Shown: positions 19,416-30,820, counted from the first letter of the stretch. The stretch is DNA of 64,000 nt from JAJDOD01 sp050299835 (GCA_050299835.1 JBNKWP010000009.1:1-64000), one strand, 5' to 3'. Notes: generated by a model not told the origin, from the letters alone. Translations and numbers: made by a program.

Positions 19416-20171
19416 ATGTCTTTCGAAATCGTCACCGTGCCCTGCCGGAGCGACAACTACGCCTTCCTGATCCACGGGGGCGGCAAGACTGCCCTCGTCG
19501 ATGCGCCCGAGGCCGCGCCGATCCAGGCCGCGCTCGACGCCCGCGGCTGGACGCTGGACGAAATCTGGATCACCCACCACCACAACGATCACGTTGACGG
19601 GCTTGCCGCGCTGCGCGACGGCGCCACCGTGCGCGGCAACGACGCCGACGCCTCGCGCCTGCCCCCGCTCGACATCGCACATAGCGATGGCGACAGTTTC
19701 GACTTTGCCGGCAGCGAAGTCGACGTGATGGACGTCTCCGGCCACACCATCGGCCACATCGCCTTCTACATGGCCGACGCAAAAGCCGCCTTCACCGCCG
19801 ACAGCCTGATGGCGCTCGGCTGCGGCCGTGTCTTCGAAGGCACGTTTGAACAGATGTGGGACAGCCTGTCGAAACTCGCCGCGCTTCCGCCCGACACCAT
19901 CATCTGCTCCGGTCACGAATACACCGAAGCCAACGGTCGTTTCGCCATCACCATCGAACCCGAAAATCCCGCCCTTTTGTCGCGGATCGAGCGCGTCAAG
20001 GCCGCCCGTGCGGATGGCCGGCCCACCGTCCCCTCCCGCCTCGACGAGGAATTGGAGACAAACCCGTTTCTCCGCGCGGGGTTGGCACAGGTAAAATCCA
20101 ACCTAAATATGTCAGACGCGAACGATGCTGCGGTCTTCGCCGAAATTCGACGCCGCAAGGATTCGTTCTGA
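19416..20171 (+). CDS. gloB: Hydroxyacylglutathione hydrolase (glyoxalase II)
   Basis: Metallo-beta-lactamase-fold enzyme that hydrolyses S-lactoylglutathione to lactate and glutathione, finishing methylglyoxal detoxification. It is 251 residues, with the metal-binding HxHxDH motif at 54-59 (HHHNDH), the second ligand SGHTIGH and the third CSGHEYTEAN; the latter is typical of glyoxalase II. The C-terminal half has the glutathione-binding helices. A strong AGGAGG site (19399-19404) precedes the ATG. Confidence 0.95.
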   Translation: MSFEIVTVPCRSDNYAFLIHGGGKTALVDAPEAAPIQAALDARGWTLDEIWITHHHNDHVDGLAALRDGATVRGNDADASRLPPLDIAHSDGDSFDFAGSEVDVMDVSGHTIGHIAFYMADAKAAFTADSLMALGCGRVFEGTFEQMWDSLSKLAALPPDTIICSGHEYTEANGRFAITIEPENPALLSRIERVKAARADGRPTVPSRLDEELETNPFLRAGLAQVKSNLNMSDANDAAVFAEIRRRKDSF

Positions 20172-20355
20172 ATTCGCCACATTTTGCCTCAATTTCCTGA
20201 CCAAGATCCCATGCAAGGAAAAAATGTAAGGGGTCGGTGGGAAAAAACCCTTGAAGGTTCGGAAATCTAACCGAACTCTAACACTATGAGGTCACGGTCC
20301 GTGAGGGGCCCAACCGAGCACCCTCCAGGACCCTTTGTTGAAGGAGCATGTAAGC

Positions 20356-22686
<2,331 letters not shown>

Positions 22687-22710
22687 CACCCGGCACAGTC
22701 ATACAAGCGA

Positions 22711-22737
22711 AACCCCGCCATCCCGGCGGGGTTTTTT
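22711..22737 (+). terminator. Intrinsic terminator after clpA
   Basis: A 9-bp stem (22711-22719 with 22725-22733) with a 5-base loop is followed by a run of T residues to 22737, 24 bases after the clpA stop. Confidence 0.9.
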
Positions 22738-22813
22738 CTTTTCCCCTGACGCAGGTCAATTCCCCACCCGCGCCAAAACCGGTAATCTGCGCCCCTCGGA
22801 TGGGAGAAACCAC

Positions 22814-23215
22814 ATGCGGAAAATTCTGATCGCAACTTCGGCCCTGGCCGGTCTCGTCGCCGCCTGCACGCCGCAGAAGGAGTTGACCGGCGCCCAGCTC
22901 TATGGCGAATTCTGCGCCTCATGCCACGGCGCAACTGGCAAGGGCGACGGGGCCATGGCCGCCGGATTGGCGAAGAGACCGGCCAACCTCACCACGATCA
23001 GCGCCCGGAACGGCGGAAAGTTCCCGATGGCCCGCGTGCTCTCCACCATCGACGGATACACCCGCGCCAGGGCAGGCCACCCGGTCATGCCGGAATTTGG
23101 CGTGATCCTTCAGGATGGGCCGGTCGTGATGTACGACACCGGCGACGGCATTCCGACACCGACACCGGAACGCCTGATCGCGCTCGGGGAATATCTCCGC
23201 TCGATCCAGAAATAG
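22814..23215 (+). CDS. Lipoprotein class I cytochrome c
   Basis: The product has 133 residues. A lipoprotein signal peptide ends at C18 (LVAAC). The haem motif CASCH lies at 34-38, with GKGDGAMAAGLAKRPANL after it, as in many monohaem c-type cytochromes. M92 in VMPEFG is the probable sixth ligand. The partner is unknown. It stands alone, between the clpA terminator and the divergent OmpA-type gene. Confidence 0.88.
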   Translation: MRKILIATSALAGLVAACTPQKELTGAQLYGEFCASCHGATGKGDGAMAAGLAKRPANLTTISARNGGKFPMARVLSTIDGYTRARAGHPVMPEFGVILQDGPVVMYDTGDGIPTPTPERLIALGEYLRSIQK

Positions 23216-23324
23216 CCGGACCGCACATTACGGAACCCGCCACACCCGCAAATCCGTCCGAGCGATCCTTTAAGGGACCCTGCGGTATATTGTTGGGTTG
23301 GGAGGGAGAGGCAACGCGCCCGAC

Positions 23325-23339
23325 AATTCGCTTCGAATT
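23325..23339. repeat. Palindrome AATTCG-N-TTCGAATT (copy A)
   Basis: A 15-base palindrome with one central base (7-bp arms) sits between the cytochrome c gene and the OmpA-type gene. A second copy with the same arms occurs at 45833-45847, and the sequence before each copy is also similar (GGGAGG, then a GC-rich run). It may be an operator or a dispersed intergenic repeat. Confidence 0.6.
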
Positions 23340-23361
23340 CTTTGCATTCAAAACGAGAAAC

Positions 23362-23376
23362 GCCGGACCTTCCGGC
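23362..23376 (-). terminator. Weak terminator after the OmpA-type gene
   Basis: A 6-bp stem (23362-23367 with 23371-23376) lies 39 bases past the stop. On the minus strand it is followed by GTTTCTCGTTTTG, a loose T-rich stretch. Confidence 0.4.
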
Positions 23377-23414
23377 CCGGCGCTCCCGACATTTCCCTCG
23401 CGCGTGGCGCGTCG

Positions 23415-24074
23415 TCAGTTCGTCGGCGTGATGGTGATATCCACCCGACGGTTCTGCGCCCGTCCGCCCGCCGTCTGGTTCGACGCGATCGGGCGGCTTT
23501 CGCCCGCGCCCACCGTACGGATGCGCGAGGACGAGACGCCACCGCTCCGCAGCACCGAGGTGACCGAAAACGCCCGGCGCTCGGACAGATCCTGGTTATA
23601 GGCCGCGGACCCGGTATTGTCGGTGTGACCGGTCACCGTCACGATTGACTGCGGGTATTTGTTCAGGCTCTCGGCCAGCACGAACAGATCGGACCGAAGA
23701 CCCGGGTTCAGCGACGCGCTGTCGGTCGCGAAAAGAATGGCGTTCGGCATCCGCACGATCAGGTCATTGCCCGACCGGATCACCTGGATGTCGTCATTGC
23801 CGAAATCGTTACGAAGCTCGGCCGCCTGCCGGTCCATGATGTTGCCGGCGATACCGCCCGCCACACCGCCGATCACGGCGCCACGAACGATGTCGTCGCC
23901 CCGGTTCCCGCTGCCAGTGATCGCCCCCAGCACCCCGCCAAGCGCGGCACCTGCGACGGCACCCTCACGGGTGCGGTTGCCTTCTGTTCCCGGATATTGA
24001 GACGGGTCGGAGGCACAGGCGGTCAAAGTCATGATCCCCGCAATGCCTATCGCGAATGTTGTCTTGTTACGCAT
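23415..24074 (-). CDS. OmpA-family lipoprotein
   Basis: The 219-residue product has a lipoprotein signal ending at C20 (LTACAS), a glycine-zipper-like stretch (about 40-82, GAALGGVLGAITGSG and GAVIGGVAGGIAGN), and a C-terminal OmpA peptidoglycan-binding domain with VTGHTDNTGSAAYNQDLSERRA and the DITITP end. It resembles the YiaD type, an outer-membrane lipoprotein tied to the wall. The ATG at 24074 has GAGGA ahead; an in-frame ATG at 24086 is possible. Confidence 0.93.
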   Translation of the reverse strand: MRNKTTFAIGIAGIMTLTACASDPSQYPGTEGNRTREGAVAGAALGGVLGAITGSGNRGDDIVRGAVIGGVAGGIAGNIMDRQAAELRNDFGNDDIQVIRSGNDLIVRMPNAILFATDSASLNPGLRSDLFVLAESLNKYPQSIVTVTGHTDNTGSAAYNQDLSERRAFSVTSVLRSGGVSSSRIRTVGAGESRPIASNQTAGGRAQNRRVDITITPTN

Positions 24075-24203
24075 GGTTTTCCTCATGGTTGCGCATCTCC
24101 TATTTGCCGGTCAACGCACCCGCCGTACAGATGGTTCCCGGACTTGGGCGAAGAAGCGCCGAAACGCGGCAGCTAAACAAGAACAGGCCCCTGTTATCCG
24201 ATA

Positions 24204-25052
24204 TCAGGCTGTCTCTGCGGCCTCCCAGGCCAACATAGCCCGTTTCACCGGCAATCCCCAATGATAACCGCCCAGGCCGCCCGATTTGCGCAAGGCCCTA
24301 TGGCAGGGAATCAGCCATGACACGGGGTTTCGCCCCACCGCCGAGCCCACGGCGCGCACCGCCTTGGGGTGCCCGATCACACGCGCAATATCAGAATAGG
24401 TCGTCACATGCCCCGTAGGGATGAGCAAAAGCGCCTCCCAGACCTTGATCTGGAACGGTGCGCCAATCAGGAACAACCGAGCCGTCGCCTCGCCGGAGGC
24501 CGGGAAGGCCGCCTCCGCATGGGGCCGCAGCGCGGTGACATCCTCGGTGAATGTCGCCTTTGGCCAGCGCGACAGCAGGTCCGCCATGGTTGCCTCCGCC
24601 CCGGCCTCGGCGGCAAAGCCGATACCGCAGATGCCACGCTCGGTTCCCATGATCAGCGCCGGCCCGAACGGGCTTTCGAACCAGCCCCAGAGAATTTCCA
24701 GCCCCGCGCCCCCCTTGGCATAATCGCCGGGGCTCATCGCCTCCCAGCGCACGAACATGTCATGCAGCCGCCCCGAGCCCGACAGCCCCACCCGGTCGGC
24801 CGTTTCCAGCGTGGTGTGACGCTCGGCCAGCAATGCCTTGGCATGGTCCAGCTTCAGCCATTGCTGATAGCGCTTCGGAGACACACCCGCCCAACGGCTG
24901 AAAATCCGCTGGAAATGCGCCGGGCTCATCCGCATTTCTCCCGCGATCTCCTCCAGCGACAGATCGCGCCCCGCCTCTGCGTCGATCAGCTCGATCGCAC
25001 GGCGCATCAGCTGGTAATGATATCCGCTTTCCATATCGGCCATGGCATTCAT
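24204..25052 (-). CDS. Ada-type AraC/O6-methylguanine-DNA methyltransferase
   Basis: The 282-residue product is a fusion of an AraC-type helix-turn-helix domain (about 15-110; LSLEEIAGEMRMSPAHFQRI, WAGVSPKRYQQW) and an O6-alkylguanine-DNA alkyltransferase domain with the active-site C250 in IPCHRALR. The zinc-binding phosphotriester-repair domain of E. coli Ada is absent, so this is a shorter Ada-like protein. It repairs O6-methylguanine and may regulate its own gene. An alternative start is MADMESG at 25043. No AlkB gene is adjacent. Divergent from nth. Confidence 0.92.
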   Translation of the reverse strand: MNAMADMESGYHYQLMRRAIELIDAEAGRDLSLEEIAGEMRMSPAHFQRIFSRWAGVSPKRYQQWLKLDHAKALLAERHTTLETADRVGLSGSGRLHDMFVRWEAMSPGDYAKGGAGLEILWGWFESPFGPALIMGTERGICGIGFAAEAGAEATMADLLSRWPKATFTEDVTALRPHAEAAFPASGEATARLFLIGAPFQIKVWEALLLIPTGHVTTYSDIARVIGHPKAVRAVGSAVGRNPVSWLIPCHRALRKSGGLGGYHWGLPVKRAMLAWEAAETA

Positions 25053-25165
25053 CTTGGCAGTCTCCCGTAACTTAGCCCAGAGATAAGCCGCGCCCCCGCG
25101 CCATGCGACCCGGATTTTGCGGGAACCGCTGGACGACCTGCGCCCAATCCGCCAAAACCACCCCG

Positions 25166-25810
25166 ATGGCCAAACAACTCCCGTATAAGACGCTCGTCGA
25201 GATATTTACCCGCTTCCGCGAAGCCGAACCCGAACCCAAGGGAGAACTCCACCACACCAATGCCTACACGCTGGTGGTCGCGGTCGCGCTCTCCGCGCAG
25301 GCAACCGATGCGGGCGTGAACAAGGCCACTGCCAAACTCTTCGAAATCGCCGACACGCCGGAAAAAATGCTCGCCCTCGGTGAAGAGGGCCTGATCGAAC
25401 ATATCAAGACCATCGGCCTTTTCCGCAACAAGGCGAAGAACGTGATGAAGATGGCCCGCATCCTCGTCGACGAATATGACGGCCAGGTCCCCTCCTCCCG
25501 CGCCGCCCTGCAATCGCTGCCGGGAGTGGGCCGCAAGACCGCCAATGTTGTCCTCAACATGTGGTGGCACCAGCCCGCCCAGGCCGTTGACACCCATATT
25601 TTCCGCGTCGGCAACCGCACCGGCATCGCGCCCGGCAAGGACGTGGATGCGGTCGAACGCGCCATCGAAGACAACGTGCCCGCCGAATTCCAGCGCCACG
25701 CCCATCACTGGCTGATCCTGCACGGGCGCTACACCTGCGTCGCCCGTAAACCCAAATGTCAGGCCTGCCTGATATCCGACCTCTGCGAGTATGAGGAGAA
25801 AACAGTATGA
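25166..25810 (+). CDS. nth: Endonuclease III
   Basis: DNA glycosylase/AP lyase that removes oxidised pyrimidines in base-excision repair. The 214-residue product begins MAKQLPYKTL; upstream in-frame residues are not conserved-looking. The helix-hairpin-helix LPGVGRKTANVVL carries the catalytic lysine, and VDTHIFRVGNR the catalytic aspartate. The C-terminal CVARKPKCQACLISDLC has the 4Fe-4S spacing C-x6-C-x2-C-x5-C. The stop overlaps the next start by four bases (ATGA). The repair theme matches the divergent Ada-like gene. Confidence 0.97.
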   Translation: MAKQLPYKTLVEIFTRFREAEPEPKGELHHTNAYTLVVAVALSAQATDAGVNKATAKLFEIADTPEKMLALGEEGLIEHIKTIGLFRNKAKNVMKMARILVDEYDGQVPSSRAALQSLPGVGRKTANVVLNMWWHQPAQAVDTHIFRVGNRTGIAPGKDVDAVERAIEDNVPAEFQRHAHHWLILHGRYTCVARKPKCQACLISDLCEYEEKTV

Positions 25811-26787
25811 GTTACGACGTCGTCGGCATCGGCAACGCCATCGTCGATGTCATCGCCCCCGCCGATGACAGCTTCCTCGACCATATGGGGATCGAGAAGG
25901 GCATCATGCAGCTTGTCGAACGCGAACGCGGCGAGTTGCTGTATGCCGCCATGTCGGACCGCGTCCAGGCCCCCGGCGGCTCGGTCGCCAACACGCTCGC
26001 GGGCCTTGGAAATCTCGGCCTCGCCACCGGCTTCATCGGACGCGTCCACGACGACGCGCTCGGACGGTTCTACGCGAAATCGATGGCCGATGGCGGCAGC
26101 GCGTTCGTCAATGCCCCCGTACCGGGCGGCGAGTTGCCCACGTCGCGCTCCATGATCTTCGTCTCGCCCGATGGCGAACGCTCGATGAACACCTATCTCG
26201 GCATTTCCTCCGAACTCGGCCCCGAAGATGTCAGCGACGATGTGGCGGGCCAGGCCCGGATTCTCTTCCTCGAAGGCTATCTCTACGACAAGGACAAGGG
26301 GAAGGACGCCTTCACCCGCGCCGCCCGCCTCTGCCGCGAAAACGGCGGTCGCGCCGGCATCGCACTCTCCGACCCGTTCTGCGTCAACCGCCACCGCGAC
26401 GACTTCCGGCGGCTGGTCAAAGATCTCGACTACGTGATCGGCAACGAACACGAATGGGAGGCGCTCTACCAGGCCGATCTCTCCACAGCCCTCGAACAGG
26501 CCGCCGAAGACAGCGGCCTTGCCGTCTGCACCCGCTCCGGCACCGACGTGCTGCTGGTCGAAAAGGGCGACACGGTTTCGGTCCCTGTCACTCGCGTCAC
26601 GCCCGTGGACGCCACCGGCGCGGGCGACCAGTTCGCCGCCGGGTTCCTCTACGGCTACGCCACCGGCACTTCGCTTGATGTGGCGGGCCGCATGGGCTGC
26701 GTCGCGGCGGCGGAAGTCATCAGCCATTACGGCGCGAGACCGGAAGCCGATCTGAAAGAGCTTTTCCGGGCGGAGGGTCTGCTCTGA
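25807..26787 (+). CDS. PfkB-family sugar/nucleoside kinase (adenosine kinase type)
   Basis: The 326-residue product has the N-terminal GIGNAIVDVIA and the C-terminal PfkB signature DATGAGDQFAAGFLYGYA, whose aspartate is the catalytic base. ATP serves as phosphate donor. The sequence SVANTLAGLGNLGLATGFIGRV fits the adenosine-kinase-like branch annotated in many alphaproteobacteria; the true substrate cannot be decided from sequence. The start overlaps the nth stop (ATGA), and the end overlaps the next gene (CTGA), so three genes are coupled. Confidence 0.9.
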   Translation: MSYDVVGIGNAIVDVIAPADDSFLDHMGIEKGIMQLVERERGELLYAAMSDRVQAPGGSVANTLAGLGNLGLATGFIGRVHDDALGRFYAKSMADGGSAFVNAPVPGGELPTSRSMIFVSPDGERSMNTYLGISSELGPEDVSDDVAGQARILFLEGYLYDKDKGKDAFTRAARLCRENGGRAGIALSDPFCVNRHRDDFRRLVKDLDYVIGNEHEWEALYQADLSTALEQAAEDSGLAVCTRSGTDVLLVEKGDTVSVPVTRVTPVDATGAGDQFAAGFLYGYATGTSLDVAGRMGCVAAAEVISHYGARPEADLKELFRAEGLL

Positions 26788-27173
26788 CCGGCAAGCTCCG
26801 CGCCCAGTACCATTCCCGATCTACGCCCGAAGGCCGCCTGATCTGGGATGTGCGCAAGCTCCTCAGACTTGCAGATAGTCTGCCGGTGATCCGGGTACCG
26901 CTCACCGACATCGCAGAAACAGACGAAAACTGGTGGTTTCAGGAAGGCGAGACGCCGTCCGTTCGTGCCATCCTCGACCACCTGCACCTGACGGAGGCGG
27001 TCGATCTCAGCTACCCGATCCTGCTCTGCGCCGAGGGCCGGTTGATGGACGGCATGCACCGCGTCGCCCGCGCCCTGCGGGACGGGCACGACACCATTGG
27101 CGCCCAACGTCTCAAGGTGACCCCGCCACCCGATTTCGTCGATGTGGCTTTGGAAGATTTGCCTTACGACTGA
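26784..27173 (+). CDS. Unknown conserved protein, probable CTG start
   Basis: Read from CTG at 26784 the frame gives 129 residues. The CTG overlaps the kinase stop as CTGA, just as ATGA overlaps do elsewhere, and GGAGGG (26772-26777) is seven bases ahead. The first ATG/GTG/TTG in frame is GTG at 26850, which would drop 22 residues, including an RSTPEGRLIWDVRKLLRLA segment I believe to be conserved in relatives. No other strong ribosome-binding site precedes 26850. The C-terminal part, LCAEGRLMDGMHRVARALRDG, resembles a ParB/Srx-like fold (a weak impression). Function unknown. Confidence 0.75.
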   Translation: MTGKLRAQYHSRSTPEGRLIWDVRKLLRLADSLPVIRVPLTDIAETDENWWFQEGETPSVRAILDHLHLTEAVDLSYPILLCAEGRLMDGMHRVARALRDGHDTIGAQRLKVTPPPDFVDVALEDLPYD

Positions 27174-27206
27174 GGCCAGATTTCGTCGCCTGCGGCGACG
27201 ACCAAC

Positions 27207-27402
27207 TGGGGCTCCGCCCCAGACCCCGGAGTACTTTAACCAAGAAGAAAGACATTTGAGTCAAATTGTCCGAGCGGTACAGGCGGGAGCGCCGATGACC
27301 GCCCAAGGAGAAGGAAACTTCTTCCGGGGCGTTTCCTCCGGGGAACGCCTCTTCACTTTCTTCTTGGCTGAAATACTCCGGGGGCTTGGGGGCAGCGCCC
27401 CC
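27207..27402. repeat. Composite inverted-repeat element
   Basis: Two 28-base arms (27224-27251 and 27356-27383) are inverted copies with 25 of 28 matches, starting CCCCGGAGTA. Each is flanked outside by a GC hairpin: 27207-27221 (6-bp stem) and 27388-27402 (6-bp stem). The 104-base interior has no ORF. It looks like a mobile or intergenic repeat unit (MITE-like) rather than a simple terminator, though both flanking hairpins could end transcripts of the genes on either side. Confidence 0.7.
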
Positions 27403-27405
27403 ACT

Positions 27406-28302
27406 CTACGCCAGAAGCCAGAGCATCAGCGGGATCGTCAGCACCGCCGCCATCGTCTGTGCCGTCACCATCCCCGCCATCAGCGTCCCGTCGCCCCCCA
27501 ATTGCCGGGTCAGCACGTAGGCCGTCGGCGCCGTGGGGATGGCAGCGAAGACCACCAGCACCAGCGCCTCCACCCCGCCAAGACCAAAGGCACGGGCCAC
27601 GACAACCGCAAGAACCGGCATCGCCATCAACCGCGCAAGGGAGGTTGCCGCCACCGCCGCGCCATCCGCCCTGAGCGTCTCCGGCCTGAGCGCCGCTCCC
27701 ACGCAGAGCAACCCCAGGGGCAGGCTCGCCCGCCCCATGAGTTCCACGAAACTCCCCGTCCCGAAGGGCAAGCCGATCCCCGTCACCGCCAGCACCAGCC
27801 CGGCCAGACAGGCCAGGATCAACGGGTTCCGCATCACCTTGGCCAGCAGCGCCAAGGGCGCACCCGCCCCCTCGGTCAGCGCCATGATCGAAAGCACATT
27901 CACCAGCGGTACCGAGATCGCCAGATAAACCGCCGCCCGCCCCAAGCCCTCGACCCCGGCAACGCTCGCCACCACGGCCAGTCCGACATAGGTGTTGAAC
28001 CGGATCACGCCCTGCAGCACGGGTCCGAACCGCGCCGCCGGCATAGGCCGAAACCGCCGGAACAGCGCGACAGCCGCCGCCGCCGACAGGATCGTCACCA
28101 CCGCAGCCGCCCCCAGCCGCAAAAGCTCGGGATCATCGACCGGCGCCCGTGCCAGGCTGGAAACCAGAAGCGCGGGGAACAGCAGGAAATAATTGAGCCG
28201 CTCGGCGGCCGGCCAGAAGTCCACGCTTGGAAACCCGCGCCGCACCAGCACGAAGCCCAGGCAGATCAGCGCGAAAATGGGCCAGATGGTGATCAGCAGC
28301 AT
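27406..28302 (-). CDS. AEC-family transporter (auxin efflux carrier type)
   Basis: The 298-residue membrane protein has about 8-10 helices throughout. It has the two-half layout of the AEC family, with RFNTYVGLAV in the first half and AIPTAPTAYVLTRQLGGD near the end as conserved segments. Relatives export or import organic acids such as malonate; the substrate here is unknown. It ends three bases before the right hairpin of the inverted-repeat element, and is followed upstream by murC in the same direction with a 12-base gap, so it may be at the tail of the ftsW-murG-murC transcript. Confidence 0.88.
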   Translation of the reverse strand: MLLITIWPIFALICLGFVLVRRGFPSVDFWPAAERLNYFLLFPALLVSSLARAPVDDPELLRLGAAAVVTILSAAAAVALFRRFRPMPAARFGPVLQGVIRFNTYVGLAVVASVAGVEGLGRAAVYLAISVPLVNVLSIMALTEGAGAPLALLAKVMRNPLILACLAGLVLAVTGIGLPFGTGSFVELMGRASLPLGLLCVGAALRPETLRADGAAVAATSLARLMAMPVLAVVVARAFGLGGVEALVLVVFAAIPTAPTAYVLTRQLGGDGTLMAGMVTAQTMAAVLTIPLMLWLLA

Positions 28303-28314
28303 CGGCCCCCCGCC

Positions 28315-29730
28315 TCAGGCGGCGGACTTGGCGAGCCGTCCGGGAAGGTTGTTCGCCCAGCCGCTGATCGTCCCGGCCCCAAGGCAGACGACGATATCTC
28401 CCGGCCGCGCCTGTTCGCGCACCAGCCGTTCCAGATCGTCCTCGCTGACGACCGCGCGGGCATGACGATGCCCGTGCCGGATCAGCCCCGCCACCAGATC
28501 CTCGCGCGAAGCACCGGGGATCGGGTCTTCGCCCGCGGCATAGACCTCGGCAATGCCGACCACATCCGCCTCGTTGAAACAGCCGCAGAAATCGTCAAAC
28601 AGCGAGGACAGCCGCGAATAGCGATGCGGCTGATGCACCGCGATCACCCGCGCGCCCGGCTCCACCGCCTGCCGCGCTGCTTTCAGCACGGCGGCGATCT
28701 CCACCGGATGGTGCCCGTAATCGTCGATGATCGTCACGCCCTCGACCTCGCCCACACGGGTAAAGCGGCGGTTCACGCCCTTGAAACTCTCCAGCGCCTC
28801 CCGGATCTCGGCCGATTTCATGCCCAGATGCCGCGCCACTGCCACCGCCGCGAGTGCGTTGGAGACATTGTGATCCCCCGGCATCGGCAGGGTGCAGCCC
28901 TCGATCACCACGCCATCGGCGAGTTCAATATCGAAATGCGCCACACCGCGCTCATATCGCAGGCCCGTGGCCCGCACATCCGCCTGCGCATTGAACCCGA
29001 AGGTCACGACCCGCCGGTCGGTCACACGCCCTACCAGAGCCTGCACCTCCGGGTGATCCGTGCACAGAACCGCCAGCCCGTAGAACGGAATGTTGGAGAC
29101 GAAATCGTCGAACCCGCGGCGCAGGTTCTCGATTGTCCCCCAATGCTCCATATGCTCGGGGTCGATATTGGTGACGATGGCAATCGTCGCGGGCAGGCGA
29201 TTGAACGTCCCGTCCGACTCGTCGGCCTCCACCACCATCCACTCGCCCGCGCCGACCCGCGCGTTCGAGCCATAGGCATGGATGATCCCGCCGTTGATCA
29301 CCGTGGGGTCGATCCCGCCATGATCCAGCAGAGCTGCCACCATGGTCGTCGTCGTCGTCTTCCCATGTGTCCCGGCTACAGCGATATTCGAGCGAAGCCG
29401 CATCAATTCCGCCAGCATCTCCGCCCGGCGCACCACGGGCATGCCCAGCCGCCGCGCCTCATCGAGTTCGGCATTTCCCCTCTTGATGGCCGAGGAAATC
29501 ACGATCACCTCCGCGCCTTCCAGGTTCTCCGCCCGCTGCCCTTCGAAGATGCGCGCGCCCTTCTCTTCCAACCGGTCGGTGATCTTCGAGCGCTTCAGGT
29601 CCGATCCCTGCACGACATAGCCCGCCTCCAGCAGAACCTCGGCGATCCCCGACATGCCGATGCCGCCGATCCCCACGAAGTGGATCGGCCCCATCTCGGT
29701 CGGCAGTTTGGTTGCGGCGGCTGCGTTCAT
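28315..29730 (-). CDS. murC: UDP-N-acetylmuramate--L-alanine ligase
   Basis: ATP-dependent ligase that adds L-Ala to UDP-MurNAc, the first step of stem-peptide assembly. The 471-residue product has GIGGIGMSGIAEVL (UDP site), the P-loop GTHGKTTTT (120-128) and DDYGHHPVEI. The ATG at 29730 is preceded by AGGAGA and lies one base after the murG stop (TGA-C-ATG), so the genes are coupled. Confidence 0.97.
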   Translation of the reverse strand: MNAAAATKLPTEMGPIHFVGIGGIGMSGIAEVLLEAGYVVQGSDLKRSKITDRLEEKGARIFEGQRAENLEGAEVIVISSAIKRGNAELDEARRLGMPVVRRAEMLAELMRLRSNIAVAGTHGKTTTTTMVAALLDHGGIDPTVINGGIIHAYGSNARVGAGEWMVVEADESDGTFNRLPATIAIVTNIDPEHMEHWGTIENLRRGFDDFVSNIPFYGLAVLCTDHPEVQALVGRVTDRRVVTFGFNAQADVRATGLRYERGVAHFDIELADGVVIEGCTLPMPGDHNVSNALAAVAVARHLGMKSAEIREALESFKGVNRRFTRVGEVEGVTIIDDYGHHPVEIAAVLKAARQAVEPGARVIAVHQPHRYSRLSSLFDDFCGCFNEADVVGIAEVYAAGEDPIPGASREDLVAGLIRHGHRHARAVVSEDDLERLVREQARPGDIVVCLGAGTISGWANNLPGRLAKSAA

Positions 29731-29731
29731 G

Positions 29732-30820
29732 TCACTCTCCTGCCAGTTGCTCGACAAGGTCGGCCAGGGACCCGGCCGCATGCGGCGCACCCTGCGTCAG
29801 GGCACTCTCGCTCATTCGCTTGCCAACATCCGGCGTGCTGAGGATGAGCATCATGTGCTCCGACAGCCCCGCCGGGTCAAGTTTCGATTCCGGGATCAGC
29901 ACGGCGGCATTGGCATCGACCAGCCCTCTGGCATTCGCCGTCTGTTCGTCTCTGATCGCGGCGGCCAGCGGGATCAGGATCGCGGGCCGCCCGATGATGC
30001 TGAGATCGGCGACCGAGGACGCCCCCGACCGGCTGATCACCAGATGCGCATTCGCCATCAACTCCGGCATATCCGCGAAGAATGGCTGGATATCGACCTC
30101 GACCCCGGCCTTTTCATACATGGCCCGCACCCGCTCCTCATCTTCCGGTCGCGCCTGGTGCCATACTTTCAGCCGCGTCCGCAGGTTTTCCGGCAACCGC
30201 TGAACCGCTTGCGGCACGGTGTCAGAGATCACGCGCGCCCCTTGGCTTCCGCCAAATGCCACGATGCGCAAAGGCCCGTCCGACGCGGGATAAGGGGACC
30301 GCGCCTTCTCCAGAACCGCCGCCCGCACCGGGTTGCCGGTATGGGTGCCGATCACGCGCTCCGGCAGAACCGTCGGCCATGTGCCGCAGGCCACCTTGTC
30401 GACATGGCCCGCGAAGACCTGGTTCACTCGGCCAAGCACCCCGTTCTGCTCATGGATCAGCCGGGGAATACGCAACACCCAGGCCGCCGCCAGCGCCGGG
30501 ATCGACGGGTATCCGCCGAAACCCGCCACCGCACTCGGGCGCTTCACGACGAAACTCAGGATCGCTGTCGTCACGCCCCAGGCGATCCGGAACGGCGCCA
30601 GCACCTTGCCGAGTATCCCGCCCCGCGCCGGTGTCGCACTGACCACGCGCCGCACCGGCACCTCCGGCGGGAACCCGCCCGCATAACGTGCGCCCCGCGC
30701 ATCAGTCGAAAGCGTGACATCCCAGCCGCGCGACAGCATCTCTTCGGCCAGCGATTGTGCCGGGAACATATGCCCGCCCGTGCCACCGGCCGCGATCACG
30801 AGCCTCCGCGGCCCGCTCAC
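29732..30820 (-). CDS. murG: UDP-GlcNAc:undecaprenyl-PP-MurNAc-pentapeptide transferase
   Basis: Glycosyltransferase that makes lipid II at the inner face of the cytoplasmic membrane. The start is a GTG at 30820 overlapping the ftsW stop (GTGA), giving 362 residues. The N-terminal loop GGTGGH (12-17) and HEQNGVLGRVN bind donor and acceptor, and GGSQGARVI with SRSGASSVADL form the C-terminal nucleotide site. Operon ftsW-murG-murC. Confidence 0.97.
   Translation of the reverse strand: MSGPRRLVIAAGGTGGHMFPAQSLAEEMLSRGWDVTLSTDARGARYAGGFPPEVPVRRVVSATPARGGILGKVLAPFRIAWGVTTAILSFVVKRPSAVAGFGGYPSIPALAAAWVLRIPRLIHEQNGVLGRVNQVFAGHVDKVACGTWPTVLPERVIGTHTGNPVRAAVLEKARSPYPASDGPLRIVAFGGSQGARVISDTVPQAVQRLPENLRTRLKVWHQARPEDEERVRAMYEKAGVEVDIQPFFADMPELMANAHLVISRSGASSVADLSIIGRPAILIPLAAAIRDEQTANARGLVDANAAVLIPESKLDPAGLSEHMMLILSTPDVGKRMSESALTQGAPHAAGSLADLVEQLAGE

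Noticed and set aside
20250..20290. CTTGAA as a heat-shock sigma promoter for clpA
   Set aside because: The -10 element at the right spacing is missing, so a heat-shock promoter cannot be claimed.
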